Source of the DNA: Caloranaerobacter ferrireducens
GTDB taxonomy: Bacteria > Bacillota > Clostridia > Tissierellales > Thermohalobacteraceae
Assembly: GCF_001730685.1 (NCBI RefSeq)
Contig: NZ_MDJR01000001.1
Span: 558,001-622,000 of the forward strand
DNA length: 64,000 nucleotides
Direction of reading: 5' to 3'
Shown here piece after piece: positions 7,080-15,956 of this stretch. The translations under genes and the position numbers were made by a program. The notes under the pieces are model-generated. The model had not been told where the DNA came from and did no database searches. It worked only from the letters and a program-made list of their open reading frames with translations. Position 1 is the first letter of the stretch; each line of letters begins with the position of its first letter.

Positions 7080-8431
7080 ATGAGGATGAAAAGAGTAATT
7101 ATTATAATCTTATGTTTAATATTATTACTTTCGACAAATGGATGTACTTCCATAAAAAATAGTATAAATGTTGAAAGTTCGGGAAGTAAGGAAATTACAA
7201 TATTAATAGGTAGTAACTCCTATAAATACTTAAAATCAGACTTTTCAGTCTTTAATACGTATAAACAAAAGTTTGAGAGAGAAAAAGGAATAAAAGTAAA
7301 ATTTGATGTGATAGATATAAGGAATAAGAATTATAAAAACAAGGTAGTATCTAAATTATATCTAGAAAATGGACCTACTTTGATATATATATCACCATTT
7401 GATTCATATAAATCTTTAATTGAAAAAGGAATAGCTCTAAAAATTGACGATAAATTGAAAAACTATGACAAGATATATGATAGTATTAAGGATACAGATG
7501 GCAGCTTCATACCGATAGTTATGTGTCATTATCCTATAGTATTAAATAGAGAAGTCTTTAAAAAGTTAGAAATAGAAGAACCAGGTTTGGACTGGACTAG
7601 AGAAGACTATTTTAGAATAAGAGAAAAATGGTTAGCTCAAGAACCTCAAAATTTTACACCATATTTATTTATTGAACTTATAGGGAATGTGATGGAAGAA
7701 TTACATGTATATGATTCAAAAAACAATAAAGTTAATATTAATAACTCTAAAGTTATAGAATATATAAAGAATTTAAGATATGAAGTATATTCTGGTAAAT
7801 ATATTCTAAAAGACAATTATACATTTGAAAATTATTACAAAATGTTTTATGTAGCAGAATCAAATGAATATAAGGAAGTAAGGGAAACGTCTTTATATAA
7901 TGATACGGATAATATAAGAAGATGGTACTACTATAAAAATGCATTGAAATCTCTTGGGAATGATATTGATATGGTCATTAATGATTATATTATCCTACCG
8001 CAGGTTGTTGATGAAAATAACAAACTTATATTATGGGGATTTGTTGTTAATAAAAAAGGAAAGAATGTTGATTTGGGATTGGAATTTTTAAATGGTTTGT
8101 TATGTGATGAGGTACAGTTAGAAATCTTTAGAGACAAAGGCAGTCTTTTCTATCCTGTAAATAAAGATATAGAAGAAAAATTGAGGAAATAGAAAAAGCT
8201 AACTATGTAAATGAAAAAGCAGTTGCATTAAGGAAGTATATACTAACAAGAATAAAGAATGGTGCTTATAAGTCATCAAATGAATATGGTAAGATGTATA
8301 AAATTATAAAGGAAGAATTAATAAAAGAAATGACAAAGTTTATATTTGCAGATGAACCTTATTCAGATGAAAAGCTAAGTAGAGAATTACAGGGATTAGA
8401 AGATAAATTAAATATGTGGTTGAATGAGTGA
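7080..8431 (+). pseudogene. solute-binding lipoprotein with a single-base frameshift
   Basis: The first frame (7080-8192) encodes 370 residues with a lipoprotein signal (basic start, hydrophobic core, lipobox STNGC with Cys22). It ends early after YPVNKDIEEKLRK. From about 8170 a second frame continues to 8431 and encodes the expected C terminus, including VNEKAVALRKYIL and DEPYSDEKLSREL, colinear with the copy at 3-1040. One missing A in the A5 run near 8172-8176 (GAAGAAAAATTG) explains the shift. Joined, the protein is about 450 residues, a normal length for sugar-type binding proteins. The ribosome site is weak. It may be a real mutation, phase variation or a homopolymer sequencing error. 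Two MalF/MalG-type permeases follow. Confidence 0.8.
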
Positions 8432-8622
8432 TTATAAGGTGATGTGTAATAAATGTTAAAAAATAGTAATAATCACTTTGGGAGGAAGGATTATTTTTAC
8501 AATAATAGAATTATATAATAAATTGAGAATAAGTTATCAAATTTAAAAATTAAGGTAGTTTTAATACATTTGAAAAATTCAAAATATTCAAACTTGAACG
8601 AAAGTAGAACTTGAGGTGGGGT

Positions 8623-9447
8623 ATGTTAAAAAAACTAAGAAAATCTAAAGGTTTTTTATTTATATTACCGAGTTTAATAGGTTTTTCAATATTATACGTT
8701 ATTCCTTTTATTGGGGGGTTAAAATATTCCGTAAGCAGAAGTGGTTTTGATGATACTTTTGTTGCATTTAAGAACTATAACGATGTGTTTAAGAGCAATG
8801 CATTTAATTTAGCACTAAAGAATACAGCATTATTTATGGGTATCGCTATACCACTCATTATTATTATTTCTTTTATATTAGCTTTAATAATTTATGAAAT
8901 AAAAGCACCAAATTTTATAAAACTATTTATTATACTTCCTATGGCGATACCTTCAGGTACAGTAGCTGGTTTCTTCAGAAAAGTATTCGGATTTGGAGGA
9001 TTTAATCTGATAGATACAGAGTATGCAATGATAGTAGTAATATTAATATTTATCTGGAGAAATACGGGTTATAACCTAATAATATATCTAGCTGGACTGT
9101 CTCAACTAAGAAAAGAAATAATAGAAGCTTCTATGATTGATGGAGCAAACTATTTTCAAAGGTTATGGCATATTATCATTCCACTTATTACACCTACGAC
9201 AGTATTTGTTGGAATAGTAACTATAATCAATTCATTTAAAGTATTTAAAGATATATTTATACTACAAGGAAGCTATCCAAACCCTAAAATATATATGTTA
9301 CAGCATTATATGAACAACAAATTTAGAGACCTTCAGTATGAGAAACTAACATCTGCAGCTTATGTATTTGCAATAGTAATATTTGCTTTTGCTTTCTTAT
9401 TATTCCTTCTTGATAAAAAGCATGCAAAAAGAGTAGGTGAAAGCTAA
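8623..9447 (+). CDS. ABC importer permease, MalF type
   Basis: An inner-membrane permease of 274 residues with about six hydrophobic segments. The cytoplasmic EAA loop is clear (EASMIDGANYFQRLW...IPLITP), the site that docks an ATPase. The ATG at 8623 has GAGGTGGGG upstream; a TTG at 8611 lies inside that site and is unlikely. It is adjacent, without a gap, to the second permease. The family normally imports sugars or glycerol phosphate using a binding protein and a MsmK/MsmX-type ATPase; no such ATPase is in the window, but these can be shared and encoded elsewhere. The substrate is unknown. Confidence 0.88.
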   Translation: MLKKLRKSKGFLFILPSLIGFSILYVIPFIGGLKYSVSRSGFDDTFVAFKNYNDVFKSNAFNLALKNTALFMGIAIPLIIIISFILALIIYEIKAPNFIKLFIILPMAIPSGTVAGFFRKVFGFGGFNLIDTEYAMIVVILIFIWRNTGYNLIIYLAGLSQLRKEIIEASMIDGANYFQRLWHIIIPLITPTTVFVGIVTIINSFKVFKDIFILQGSYPNPKIYMLQHYMNNKFRDLQYEKLTSAAYVFAIVIFAFAFLLFLLDKKHAKRVGES

Positions 9448-10263
9448 ATGAAAAGAATACTGCTTGTACTAATTTTTTTAATATCTCTTTTATACATATT
9501 TCCAATAATATATACATTTACGAACTCTTTTATGACAGAAAATCAGATTAATACTGAAAATGTACATATTATTCCTGATGAATTTAATTTGCAACAGTAT
9601 TATTCTATTGTAACTAATAAAGCAGAATATTTTAAATTCTTTATGAACTCTGTCAAGTTAACGGTAATTATAATAGCTGGTCAAATAGTAATAGGAATTT
9701 TTGCAGCATTTGCTTTTGCTAAGATGGAGTTTCCTGGAAGAGATTTAATATTTGTAATATATATTTTAGCAGTATTACTTCCATTTCAAGTTACTTTAGT
9801 ACCTAATTATCTTGTATTAGACAAAATACATAGAGTGTTGAATATAAAAATACTCGATACACATATGGCAATTATTTTACCAGGTATTTTTTCATCATTT
9901 GGAGTTTTTCTATTAAGACAGTTTGTAAGAGGCATACCTAATGATGTAATTGAAGCGGCAAGGATTGATGGAGCAGGGTATGGAAGAATTTTATTCAAAG
10001 TAGTTTTACCTTTGATAAAACCTGCAGTTTTTTCACTGGTTGTTCTTACTTTTATAGATAATTGGAACCTAATTGAACAGGCTATTATTTTTATAGATAC
10101 TCCTTCTAAGCTGCCGTTATCAGTGTTTTTAGAGAATATTTACTATGATGATTATAAAGTTTTTTATGCTGGTGCTGTGCTTTACATTGTTCCTGCTTTA
10201 TTAATATTTATTAAAGGTGAAGAGTATCTGAAAGAGGGTTTGACAATAGGGGGAATGAAGTAA
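9448..10263 (+). CDS. ABC importer permease, MalG type
   Basis: The partner permease of 271 residues with about six membrane segments and an EAA loop (EAARIDGAGYGRILF...LPLIKP). It starts right after the upstream stop codon and its own stop overlaps the next start (TAATGG), so translation is coupled along the operon. It should form a heterodimer with the upstream MalF-type protein. The neighbours downstream are of exporter type, which is odd for a sugar importer. Confidence 0.88.
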   Translation: MKRILLVLIFLISLLYIFPIIYTFTNSFMTENQINTENVHIIPDEFNLQQYYSIVTNKAEYFKFFMNSVKLTVIIIAGQIVIGIFAAFAFAKMEFPGRDLIFVIYILAVLLPFQVTLVPNYLVLDKIHRVLNIKILDTHMAIILPGIFSSFGVFLLRQFVRGIPNDVIEAARIDGAGYGRILFKVVLPLIKPAVFSLVVLTFIDNWNLIEQAIIFIDTPSKLPLSVFLENIYYDDYKVFYAGAVLYIVPALLIFIKGEEYLKEGLTIGGMK

Positions 10264-11558
10264 TGGAAAATAGAGTGATTAAAGCGACAAAAAATATAGT
10301 AGTAAGTTTTTTCGCTCTTGTATTTATAATGGGCTTTTTTTCAAAATCAATAGTTAATTTATTCTTACCAAAAGTTCAAGCTGTAACTGCTATGAAGGGT
10401 TCATTTGAAAGAAGTGTTGAACTTGAAGGTACTATAGAACCAAGAGAAATATATAAAGTAAGGCTTGGTAGTAGTGTAATCATAGATGAATATTTTGTTA
10501 AAATAGGACAAGAAGTAAAAGTGGGTGATCCTATTTTTAAAATAAATAATGAATATGGTTTCAAGAGAGAAGATGATCAAATAGAAGACCTTAAGCTTTT
10601 ACTAGAAAAGGAAGAGCTTAGATTAGAAAGATTAAAAAGTGATTCGTTCATTATAGATGAGAAGAATATTAAAATATTAGAAGATAAAATACAATCTCAA
10701 AAAAATGAGATTTTAAAGTTAGAAAAGCTATATGAATCAGGTGCGGTAAATTATTCAACATTAGAACGAAGTAAAGAGAGCCTTAAAGAATTAGAAAATA
10801 ATCTAGAAATTAAAAAGTTGTTACTTGAAGAAAAGAAAAAGGAGAATTTATTAGAAATTAAAGAAGTAGAAAATAATATAAAACAGCTCAAAAACAAAAT
10901 ATCTGAAATTGAGAAGAAAAAGAAATTTTATGCTAAGGTTGGAGATGACGGAATTTACTATTCAGATGTTGATGGTGTTATTTTAAGCATAAATCAAGCG
11001 AACAGGATACTAGGTAAAGATACTACAATTGTTGAAATTGGTAAAGTGAACGGGTATGATTCAGTAAAACTTGTAGCTTATGTACCTGATAAGTATTATT
11101 ATTTTGTTAAAAATGCAGTAAGAATTAATATAGAAACACAAAATAAAAAGTTTGTTCCCGAAAGTGCGAAGATTGTAAATGTAAGTGAAGTAGCAGAGAA
11201 CAAATTGATAGAAATTGAAGCTGTATTTGAAGATGAAGCCCAAGGAGTTCCTGTGTTAGGGCAAAAACTGCAAGGAAAAATTTCAAAAAAATACAAGAAA
11301 GAAAATACTATTCCAAAGGCTGCTGTTGTTCCGTATGATGGATATGGTGCAGGTAAAGAAGGATATGTTTATGTAATAGAAGAGAAAAAAGGTATTTTAG
11401 GTACTGAATATATTGCACGAAAAGTAGATGTAACAATGTTGGTGGTTGGAGATAATCAAGTTTGTGTAAGAGGTCTTGAAACATTTGAAAAGCCTAGGGT
11501 AATTACAAATTTGTCATATAAGATTAAGGATGGAGTGAAAGTACATCTATGGGAATAA
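10263..11558 (+). CDS. HlyD-type membrane fusion / efflux adaptor protein
   Basis: A membrane-anchored extracellular adaptor of 431 residues. One N-terminal membrane segment (about 13-35) is followed by a biotinyl-lipoyl-like half motif (LEGTIEPREIYKVRLGSSVI), a long Lys/Glu-rich coiled coil (about 100-220), the second lipoyl half (YYSDVDGVILSI) and beta-barrel regions. Such adaptors partner MacB-like permeases (compare Bacillus YknX). It overlaps the MacB-like gene by 10 nt, which fits a two-part machine. A coupled upstream importer-type permease pair makes the whole assembly unusual. Confidence 0.85.
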   Translation: MENRVIKATKNIVVSFFALVFIMGFFSKSIVNLFLPKVQAVTAMKGSFERSVELEGTIEPREIYKVRLGSSVIIDEYFVKIGQEVKVGDPIFKINNEYGFKREDDQIEDLKLLLEKEELRLERLKSDSFIIDEKNIKILEDKIQSQKNEILKLEKLYESGAVNYSTLERSKESLKELENNLEIKKLLLEEKKKENLLEIKEVENNIKQLKNKISEIEKKKKFYAKVGDDGIYYSDVDGVILSINQANRILGKDTTIVEIGKVNGYDSVKLVAYVPDKYYYFVKNAVRINIETQNKKFVPESAKIVNVSEVAENKLIEIEAVFEDEAQGVPVLGQKLQGKISKKYKKENTIPKAAVVPYDGYGAGKEGYVYVIEEKKGILGTEYIARKVDVTMLVVGDNQVCVRGLETFEKPRVITNLSYKIKDGVKVHLWE

Positions 11559-12595
11559 GAAAAGTTATTCTATTAGCTTTGATAGTAGTGTTATCTTTCA
11601 GTTCATATATGTATTTGAAAGAAAAGTATAACCCTATGGCTGTAGAATTAAGGTTTAGAGGAGATTTGGAAAAAGAAGAGTTTCAAAAGATTAAAAAAGG
11701 ACTATATCTGAATGTTTATTCAGTAAACTATTCAATGAGATATAAACAACATACTCTTGTAATGACAACTGGGATGGATACTCAGTTAATTGACATACCG
11801 ATTATTCATGGCGAGTTTATAACAGATTCAGAAAGAAAAGTTGCAGTGATAGGGGATAAAGTAGCAGATTTTTATTTTAAAGTAGAAGATGCTATTGGAA
11901 AGAGAATAAAAATATTTGAAAATGAATATGAAGTAATAGGTATTGTTAAAAATAGTGATGTTATTTATATACCATTTAATAAAAAATTTTTTAAATTAGA
12001 CTGGGATAAAAAGATATTCAGATATGTATCTTATGATAAAAATGTGTCCTATTTTAAAATCGATAAAGTAGTTAGTCAGCTTTCAGCTTTAGGACTAGAT
12101 GTATATGATATTGTTGTTTATAAAGAAAAGATATATGGATATATAAATGTAATAATTTTTGCTATTCTATATGTATTATTTGATTTTGCTATGAAACTAT
12201 ACAGACGTATAAAAAGGGAAAGTATTACTTTGCTTCAAGGGTATATGGAAAAAAGAAGAATCAAAGAATGGTATGAATATATTTTAGAAGAGAAGAAAGG
12301 CATATTAAAGATTTTAGCGCATTCTACTACATTTGCTTTTATGGTTATAGGAATATTTAAGATGATACCGTATTTAACTATTTCTCCTTCAAGTATTCCT
12401 GACAATATATTTTCTTTATACAGTATTTTGAGAGTTCTTAAATACAAATATAGTAATCTTATATTACATCTTAATAACGGTTATAGTGAAATAATGATAG
12501 ATGTAATAATAATCAATACAATTTTTTTATTAATAATTGCAGGAATAGCATTAAATATAGCGTTAAAAAAGGTAAAGCAAGGAAAATCTTTCTAA
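11549..12595 (+). CDS. MacB-like ABC permease without ATPase domain
   Basis: A membrane protein of 348 residues. It has an N-terminal membrane segment, then an extracellular region of about 165 residues with the MacB periplasmic core pattern (IIHGEFITDSERKVAVIGD, AIGKRIKIFENEYEVIGIVKN). Three hydrophobic segments follow (about 198-215, 258-278, 318-340), the four-helix MacB/FtsX layout. The ATPase domain that MacB carries, or that is encoded next door in YknY-type systems, is absent here. It overlaps the adaptor gene. It probably works with the adaptor in mechanotransmission or export rather than import; the cargo is unknown. Confidence 0.75.
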   Translation: MGIRKVILLALIVVLSFSSYMYLKEKYNPMAVELRFRGDLEKEEFQKIKKGLYLNVYSVNYSMRYKQHTLVMTTGMDTQLIDIPIIHGEFITDSERKVAVIGDKVADFYFKVEDAIGKRIKIFENEYEVIGIVKNSDVIYIPFNKKFFKLDWDKKIFRYVSYDKNVSYFKIDKVVSQLSALGLDVYDIVVYKEKIYGYINVIIFAILYVLFDFAMKLYRRIKRESITLLQGYMEKRRIKEWYEYILEEKKGILKILAHSTTFAFMVIGIFKMIPYLTISPSSIPDNIFSLYSILRVLKYKYSNLILHLNNGYSEIMIDVIIINTIFLLIIAGIALNIALKKVKQGKSF

Positions 12596-12649
12596 TCTGT
12601 TTTGGAAGTTGAATTTCAGGGTATATACGAAACATATTAATAACTGTTA

Positions 12650-12658
12650 TGTTATAAT
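12650..12658 (+). promoter_or_regulatory. extended -10 promoter before nfeD
   Basis: TGTTATAAT, a TGn plus perfect TATAAT, 22 nt before the nfeD start. No good -35 box at 17 nt, as is common for extended -10 promoters. It marks the start of the conserved housekeeping region. Confidence 0.55.
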
Positions 12659-12679
12659 TTAACAAAGGGAGGTGAAAAA

Positions 12680-13966
12680 TTGAAGTTAAGAAAGATAGTA
12701 GCTTTTTTTATTTTATTAGTTTTAGTATTAGGTTCAATTTCAGCATATTCAGATAAAGGAAATGATGTATATGTAATACCAGTAAAGGGGGAGATAAATA
12801 AGGCTACTTACCAGTTCGTAAAGACACAGGTTGAAGAAGTTTCTAAATACCGACCTGCTGCCATAATATTTGAAATAGATACATATGGTGGCTTTATAGA
12901 TAAGGCTATAGATATTAAGGATGTGATTGTAAATATTGATATACCGACTATTTCATTTGTAAATACTAAAGCGGAGTCCGCTGGAGTTCTTATTACTATA
13001 GCTGGAGAGAAAATAGTTATGGCAGAAGGTTCTACTATAGGTTCTGCTGAAACAATACCGAATACAGAAAAAATTATGTCAATGTGGGTAAGTACTCTAA
13101 AAACTGTTGCAGAACAAAGGGGAAAAGATAAAGAACTGGTAGCTGCTATGGCTGATAAGGATATTGAAATAAAAGGAATAGTAAAAAAAGGAGAGTTATT
13201 AAATCTAAACTATAAAGAAGCTAAGCAATTGGGATTTGCTGATTATATATCTAATGATTATGATGATATGTTGAATTATTTTAATATTGATTACAATAAA
13301 GTTATAAAGATAGATACTGATTTAAGAACAAATATAGCCAAATATCTAACTAATCCATATGTAGGTATACTACTTATTTCACTTGGATTTTTAGGTTTTG
13401 TTATTGAGATGTTTACACCAGGTTTTGGTGTAGGTGGAACGTTGAGTTTAATTTCATTTTCATTATACTTTGGAGGGAATATTATAGCAGGCAACTCTGG
13501 ATGGGGTGTAGTTATAATATTTTTAGCTGGTATAGCTTTGTTGCTAATAGAAGCTGCTATACCTGGTTTTGGTGTACCAGGAATAGGTGGGATAATTTGT
13601 ATCATCATAAGTATAGTATTGACTTCTGGCTCTATAGAAAGTGCAGTAGTCTCATTAGGCATAGCTATCATATTGACAGTCTTGGTTACTGTACTTTTGG
13701 TGAGGTATGGTCAAAGAAGTCCTTATTTAGACAAGATAGTATTGAAAACGAAGCAGAATAATGAAAAAGGTTATGTAGGTGTTGAGTCTAAGACAGAATA
13801 TGTAGGTAAGGAAGGAGTAGCCATATCTTTACTTAGACCAGCTGGAATTATAGATATAGAAGGAAATAGAATTGATGCTGTTTCTGAAGGTGCTTTTATA
13901 GAAAAGGGATCTAGAGTTAAAGTGATTAAGGTCGAAGGACCAAGAGTTGTTGTTAGGAAAATATAA
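12680..13966 (+). CDS. NfeD-type membrane serine protease (long form)
   Basis: A membrane protease of 428 residues in the ClpP/SppA-like fold. It has an N-terminal signal (1-23), then the protease domain with IDTYGG near 67 and the nucleophile in AESAG (Ser100); K141 is spaced like the Ser/Lys dyad of archaeal NfeD homologues. Several membrane segments follow (about 220-335) and a C-terminal OB-like NfeD domain ([27 protein letters not shown]). The TTG start has GGGAGGTG upstream. It pairs with the flotillin gene directly downstream, as Bacillus yqeZ does with yqfA; together they act in membrane microdomain organisation. Confidence 0.92.
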   Translation: MKLRKIVAFFILLVLVLGSISAYSDKGNDVYVIPVKGEINKATYQFVKTQVEEVSKYRPAAIIFEIDTYGGFIDKAIDIKDVIVNIDIPTISFVNTKAESAGVLITIAGEKIVMAEGSTIGSAETIPNTEKIMSMWVSTLKTVAEQRGKDKELVAAMADKDIEIKGIVKKGELLNLNYKEAKQLGFADYISNDYDDMLNYFNIDYNKVIKIDTDLRTNIAKYLTNPYVGILLISLGFLGFVIEMFTPGFGVGGTLSLISFSLYFGGNIIAGNSGWGVVIIFLAGIALLLIEAAIPGFGVPGIGGIICIIISIVLTSGSIESAVVSLGIAIILTVLVTVLLVRYGQRSPYLDKIVLKTKQNNEKGYVGVESKTEYVGKEGVAISLLRPAGIIDIEGNRIDAVSEGAFIEKGSRVKVIKVEGPRVVVRKI

Positions 13967-13986
13967 TTTTTAAGGAGGGCGTTTTA

Positions 13987-14982
13987 ATGACAGGTTTTGC
14001 TTCAATAATTATTATTGCTGTTATAGTTATTTTCTTTTTAACGATATTTTTTAGTTTTGTACCTGTGGGTCTTTGGATTACAGCTTATTTTTCAGGAGTA
14101 AGAATAGGGATTTTTACACTTGTAGGTATGAGACTTAGGAGAGTTATACCTTCTAGAATTGTAAATCCAATGATTAAAGCTACAAAAGCTGGATTGGATT
14201 TGGGAGTTGATAAGCTTGAAGCTCACTACTTAGCAGGTGGGGATGTAAATAGTGTCGTTGATGCTTTAATTGCAGCACAAAGAGCAAATATTCCATTAGA
14301 ATTCGAGAGAGCTGCAGCTATAGATTTAGCGGGTAGAAATGTTTTAGAAGCTGTACAGGTTAGTGTTAATCCTAAAGTAATTGAGACACCAAAGGTTTCA
14401 GCTGTTGCGAAAAATGGTATAGAAGTTATGGTTAAAGCTAGAGTTACAGTTAGAGCAAATATAGAGAGATTAGTCGGTGGTGCAGGTGAAGAAACTATTA
14501 TAGCGAGAGTAGGAGAGGGTATAGTTACAACTGTAGGTAGTGCTGCTACTCATAAAGAAGTATTAGAAAACCCTGATAGAATATCTCAGACTGTTCTTGA
14601 AAAAGGACTTGATGCAGGTACTGCATTCGAAATATTATCTATAGATATAGCTGATGTAGATGTTGGTAGAAATATAGGTGCTAAACTTCAAACAGATCAA
14701 GCTGAAGCAGATAAGAGAATAGCTCAGGCTAAAGCAGAGGAAAGAAGAGCTATGGCTGTTGCAAGAGAGCAGGAAATGAAAGCTGAAGTACAATCTATGA
14801 GAGCTAAAGTAGTTGAAGCTGAAGCAGAGGTACCATTGGCATTGGCTAAAGCTTTAAGAGAAGGAAAGCTTGGCGTAATGGATTATTATAATATGAAAAA
14901 TATTTTAGCAGATACAAGTATGAGAGATGCTATAGCAAAGATGAGCAAAACAGACGAAAAAGATAATCCTACAAATAAGTAA
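13987..14982 (+). CDS. floA: flotillin-like protein FloA
   Basis: A membrane scaffold protein of 331 residues. A hydrophobic N-terminal hairpin (about 5-50) is followed by the conserved FloA body ([60 protein letters not shown]) and an alanine/glutamate-rich coiled coil ([28 protein letters not shown]). Length and sequence match Bacillus YqfA. It starts 20 nt after nfeD with a strong site (AAGGAGGG), so the two are one operon. Confidence 0.96.
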   Translation: MTGFASIIIIAVIVIFFLTIFFSFVPVGLWITAYFSGVRIGIFTLVGMRLRRVIPSRIVNPMIKATKAGLDLGVDKLEAHYLAGGDVNSVVDALIAAQRANIPLEFERAAAIDLAGRNVLEAVQVSVNPKVIETPKVSAVAKNGIEVMVKARVTVRANIERLVGGAGEETIIARVGEGIVTTVGSAATHKEVLENPDRISQTVLEKGLDAGTAFEILSIDIADVDVGRNIGAKLQTDQAEADKRIAQAKAEERRAMAVAREQEMKAEVQSMRAKVVEAEAEVPLALAKALREGKLGVMDYYNMKNILADTSMRDAIAKMSKTDEKDNPTNK

Positions 14983-15002
14983 CAATTTGAGGATGTGTTA
15001 AT

Positions 15003-15434
15003 ATGGAATTTTTTGCAGGTATTCTAAAAGTTGCATTTATAATGGTGATACCATTAATATTAAAGAGTATGTCTGATAAAGAAAAAATAAATAGGGAAAG
15101 AAAGAATAATAGAGGTTATTATGAAAATCAGATACCTAAACGAAATATACAGCATGACACACAGACTATACATGAAGAATATATTGAAATGAATGAAATA
15201 GAATATATTGATTTTGCTAATGAAGAATATTCTGAAGCAATCCAAAAAACTGAGACTTATGTTGAAGAAATTAAGAAAAAAGATAAAGAAAAGCTGGAGA
15301 AAAAAATAGATGATATCATTAAACAAAATGAAATAAATGATAAACCTGTATTTACAATAGATTTTAACTCAGATGATATAGTCAAAGGTATAATTATGTC
15401 TGAGATATTATCAAAACCAAAAAGTTTAAGATAA
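15003..15434 (+). CDS. hypothetical protein with N-terminal membrane anchor
   Basis: 143 residues, not recognised. A hydrophobic start (residues 1-22) is followed by a charged, Glu/Lys/Asn-rich region with coiled-coil character and a short hydrophobic C-terminal block (VFTIDFNSDDIVKGIIMSEIL). It follows floA by 20 nt and ends at a terminator, so it is the last gene of the nfeD-floA operon. It may be an accessory of that membrane system; this is only context. Confidence 0.7.
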   Translation: MEFFAGILKVAFIMVIPLILKSMSDKEKINRERKNNRGYYENQIPKRNIQHDTQTIHEEYIEMNEIEYIDFANEEYSEAIQKTETYVEEIKKKDKEKLEKKIDDIIKQNEINDKPVFTIDFNSDDIVKGIIMSEILSKPKSLR

Positions 15435-15437
15435 AAG

Positions 15438-15466
15438 TTGCGGGCAATTTGCCCGCAATTTTTTTC
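15438..15466 (+). terminator. intrinsic terminator of the nfeD-floA operon
   Basis: GC-rich 10-bp arms TTGCGGGCAA / TTGCCCGCAA with a 1-nt gap, followed by a seven-T tract. One of the strongest terminators in the window. Confidence 0.9.
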
Positions 15467-15533
15467 TTAAGGGTTTTTAAATAAAATTAAATTCTTGATA
15501 GTTATTAGTCTATTGACTATTAATTTTCGAAAA

Positions 15534-15605
15534 GCGAATAGCGAACGACGAATAGCCAGTTACAGTACCAAGTACCCAGTACCTAGTATCCAGTACCCAA
15601 CACCT
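15534..15605. repeat. 7-nt tandem repeats, two types
   Basis: Three units of GCGAATA-like heptamers (15534-15554: GCGAATA, GCGAACG, ACGAATA) are followed by seven units based on AGTACCN (15557-15605: CAGTTAC, AGTACCA, AGTACCC, AGTACCT, AGTATCC, AGTACCC, AACACCT). The units are imperfect but keep a 7-nt register. The patch lies between a terminator and the yqfC ribosome site and has higher GC than its surroundings. The unit length recalls the heptamer repeats described in cyanobacteria; the function is unknown. Confidence 0.8.
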
Positions 15606-15665
15606 AAATATTTGTAATACATGTATAATAACTAGCATAACTTTTTTATATAAGGAGGGCTTTTT

Positions 15666-15944
15666 GTGAAAAGAAAGGTAGATGATATTAAATCGACCAT
15701 ATCAGAAATACTAGAACTACCAAAAGACATAGTTCTGGATTTGCCTAAGATTACATTGATAGGCAATTTACAAATATATATAGAGAATCATAAAGGAATT
15801 ATTGAATACAGTAAACAAAGAATTCGTATTAATACAAATATTGGTATACTAAGGATTATTGGAAAGGATTTAACAATCAGGACTATTGTTACTGAAGAAG
15901 TTATAGTAGTGGGGGAAATTGAAATAGTTGAATTTGTAAGCTGA
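15666..15944 (+). CDS. yqfC: sporulation protein YqfC
   Basis: A 92-residue protein of the YabP/YqfC family (beta-rich, GN.QIYIENHKGIIEYS...RIRINTNIG). It is needed for spore formation in Bacillus, expressed in the mother cell, with YqfD. GTG start with AAGGAGGG upstream. It starts the operon that continues with yqfD and phoH. Confidence 0.9.
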   Translation: MKRKVDDIKSTISEILELPKDIVLDLPKITLIGNLQIYIENHKGIIEYSKQRIRINTNIGILRIIGKDLTIRTIVTEEVIVVGEIEIVEFVS

Positions 15945-15956
15945 GAGGTGTAGTCA

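Noticed and set aside
8482-8500. A GGGAGGAAGG ribosome-site-like sequence before the permease genes
   Set aside because: No start codon at usable spacing follows; possibly a relic, but not supportable as a gene.
13291-13761. Two ORFs (126 codons minus, 86 codons plus) inside nfeD
   Set aside because: Shadow frames over the membrane-rich part of a clearly coding gene, with no own ribosome site or family match.
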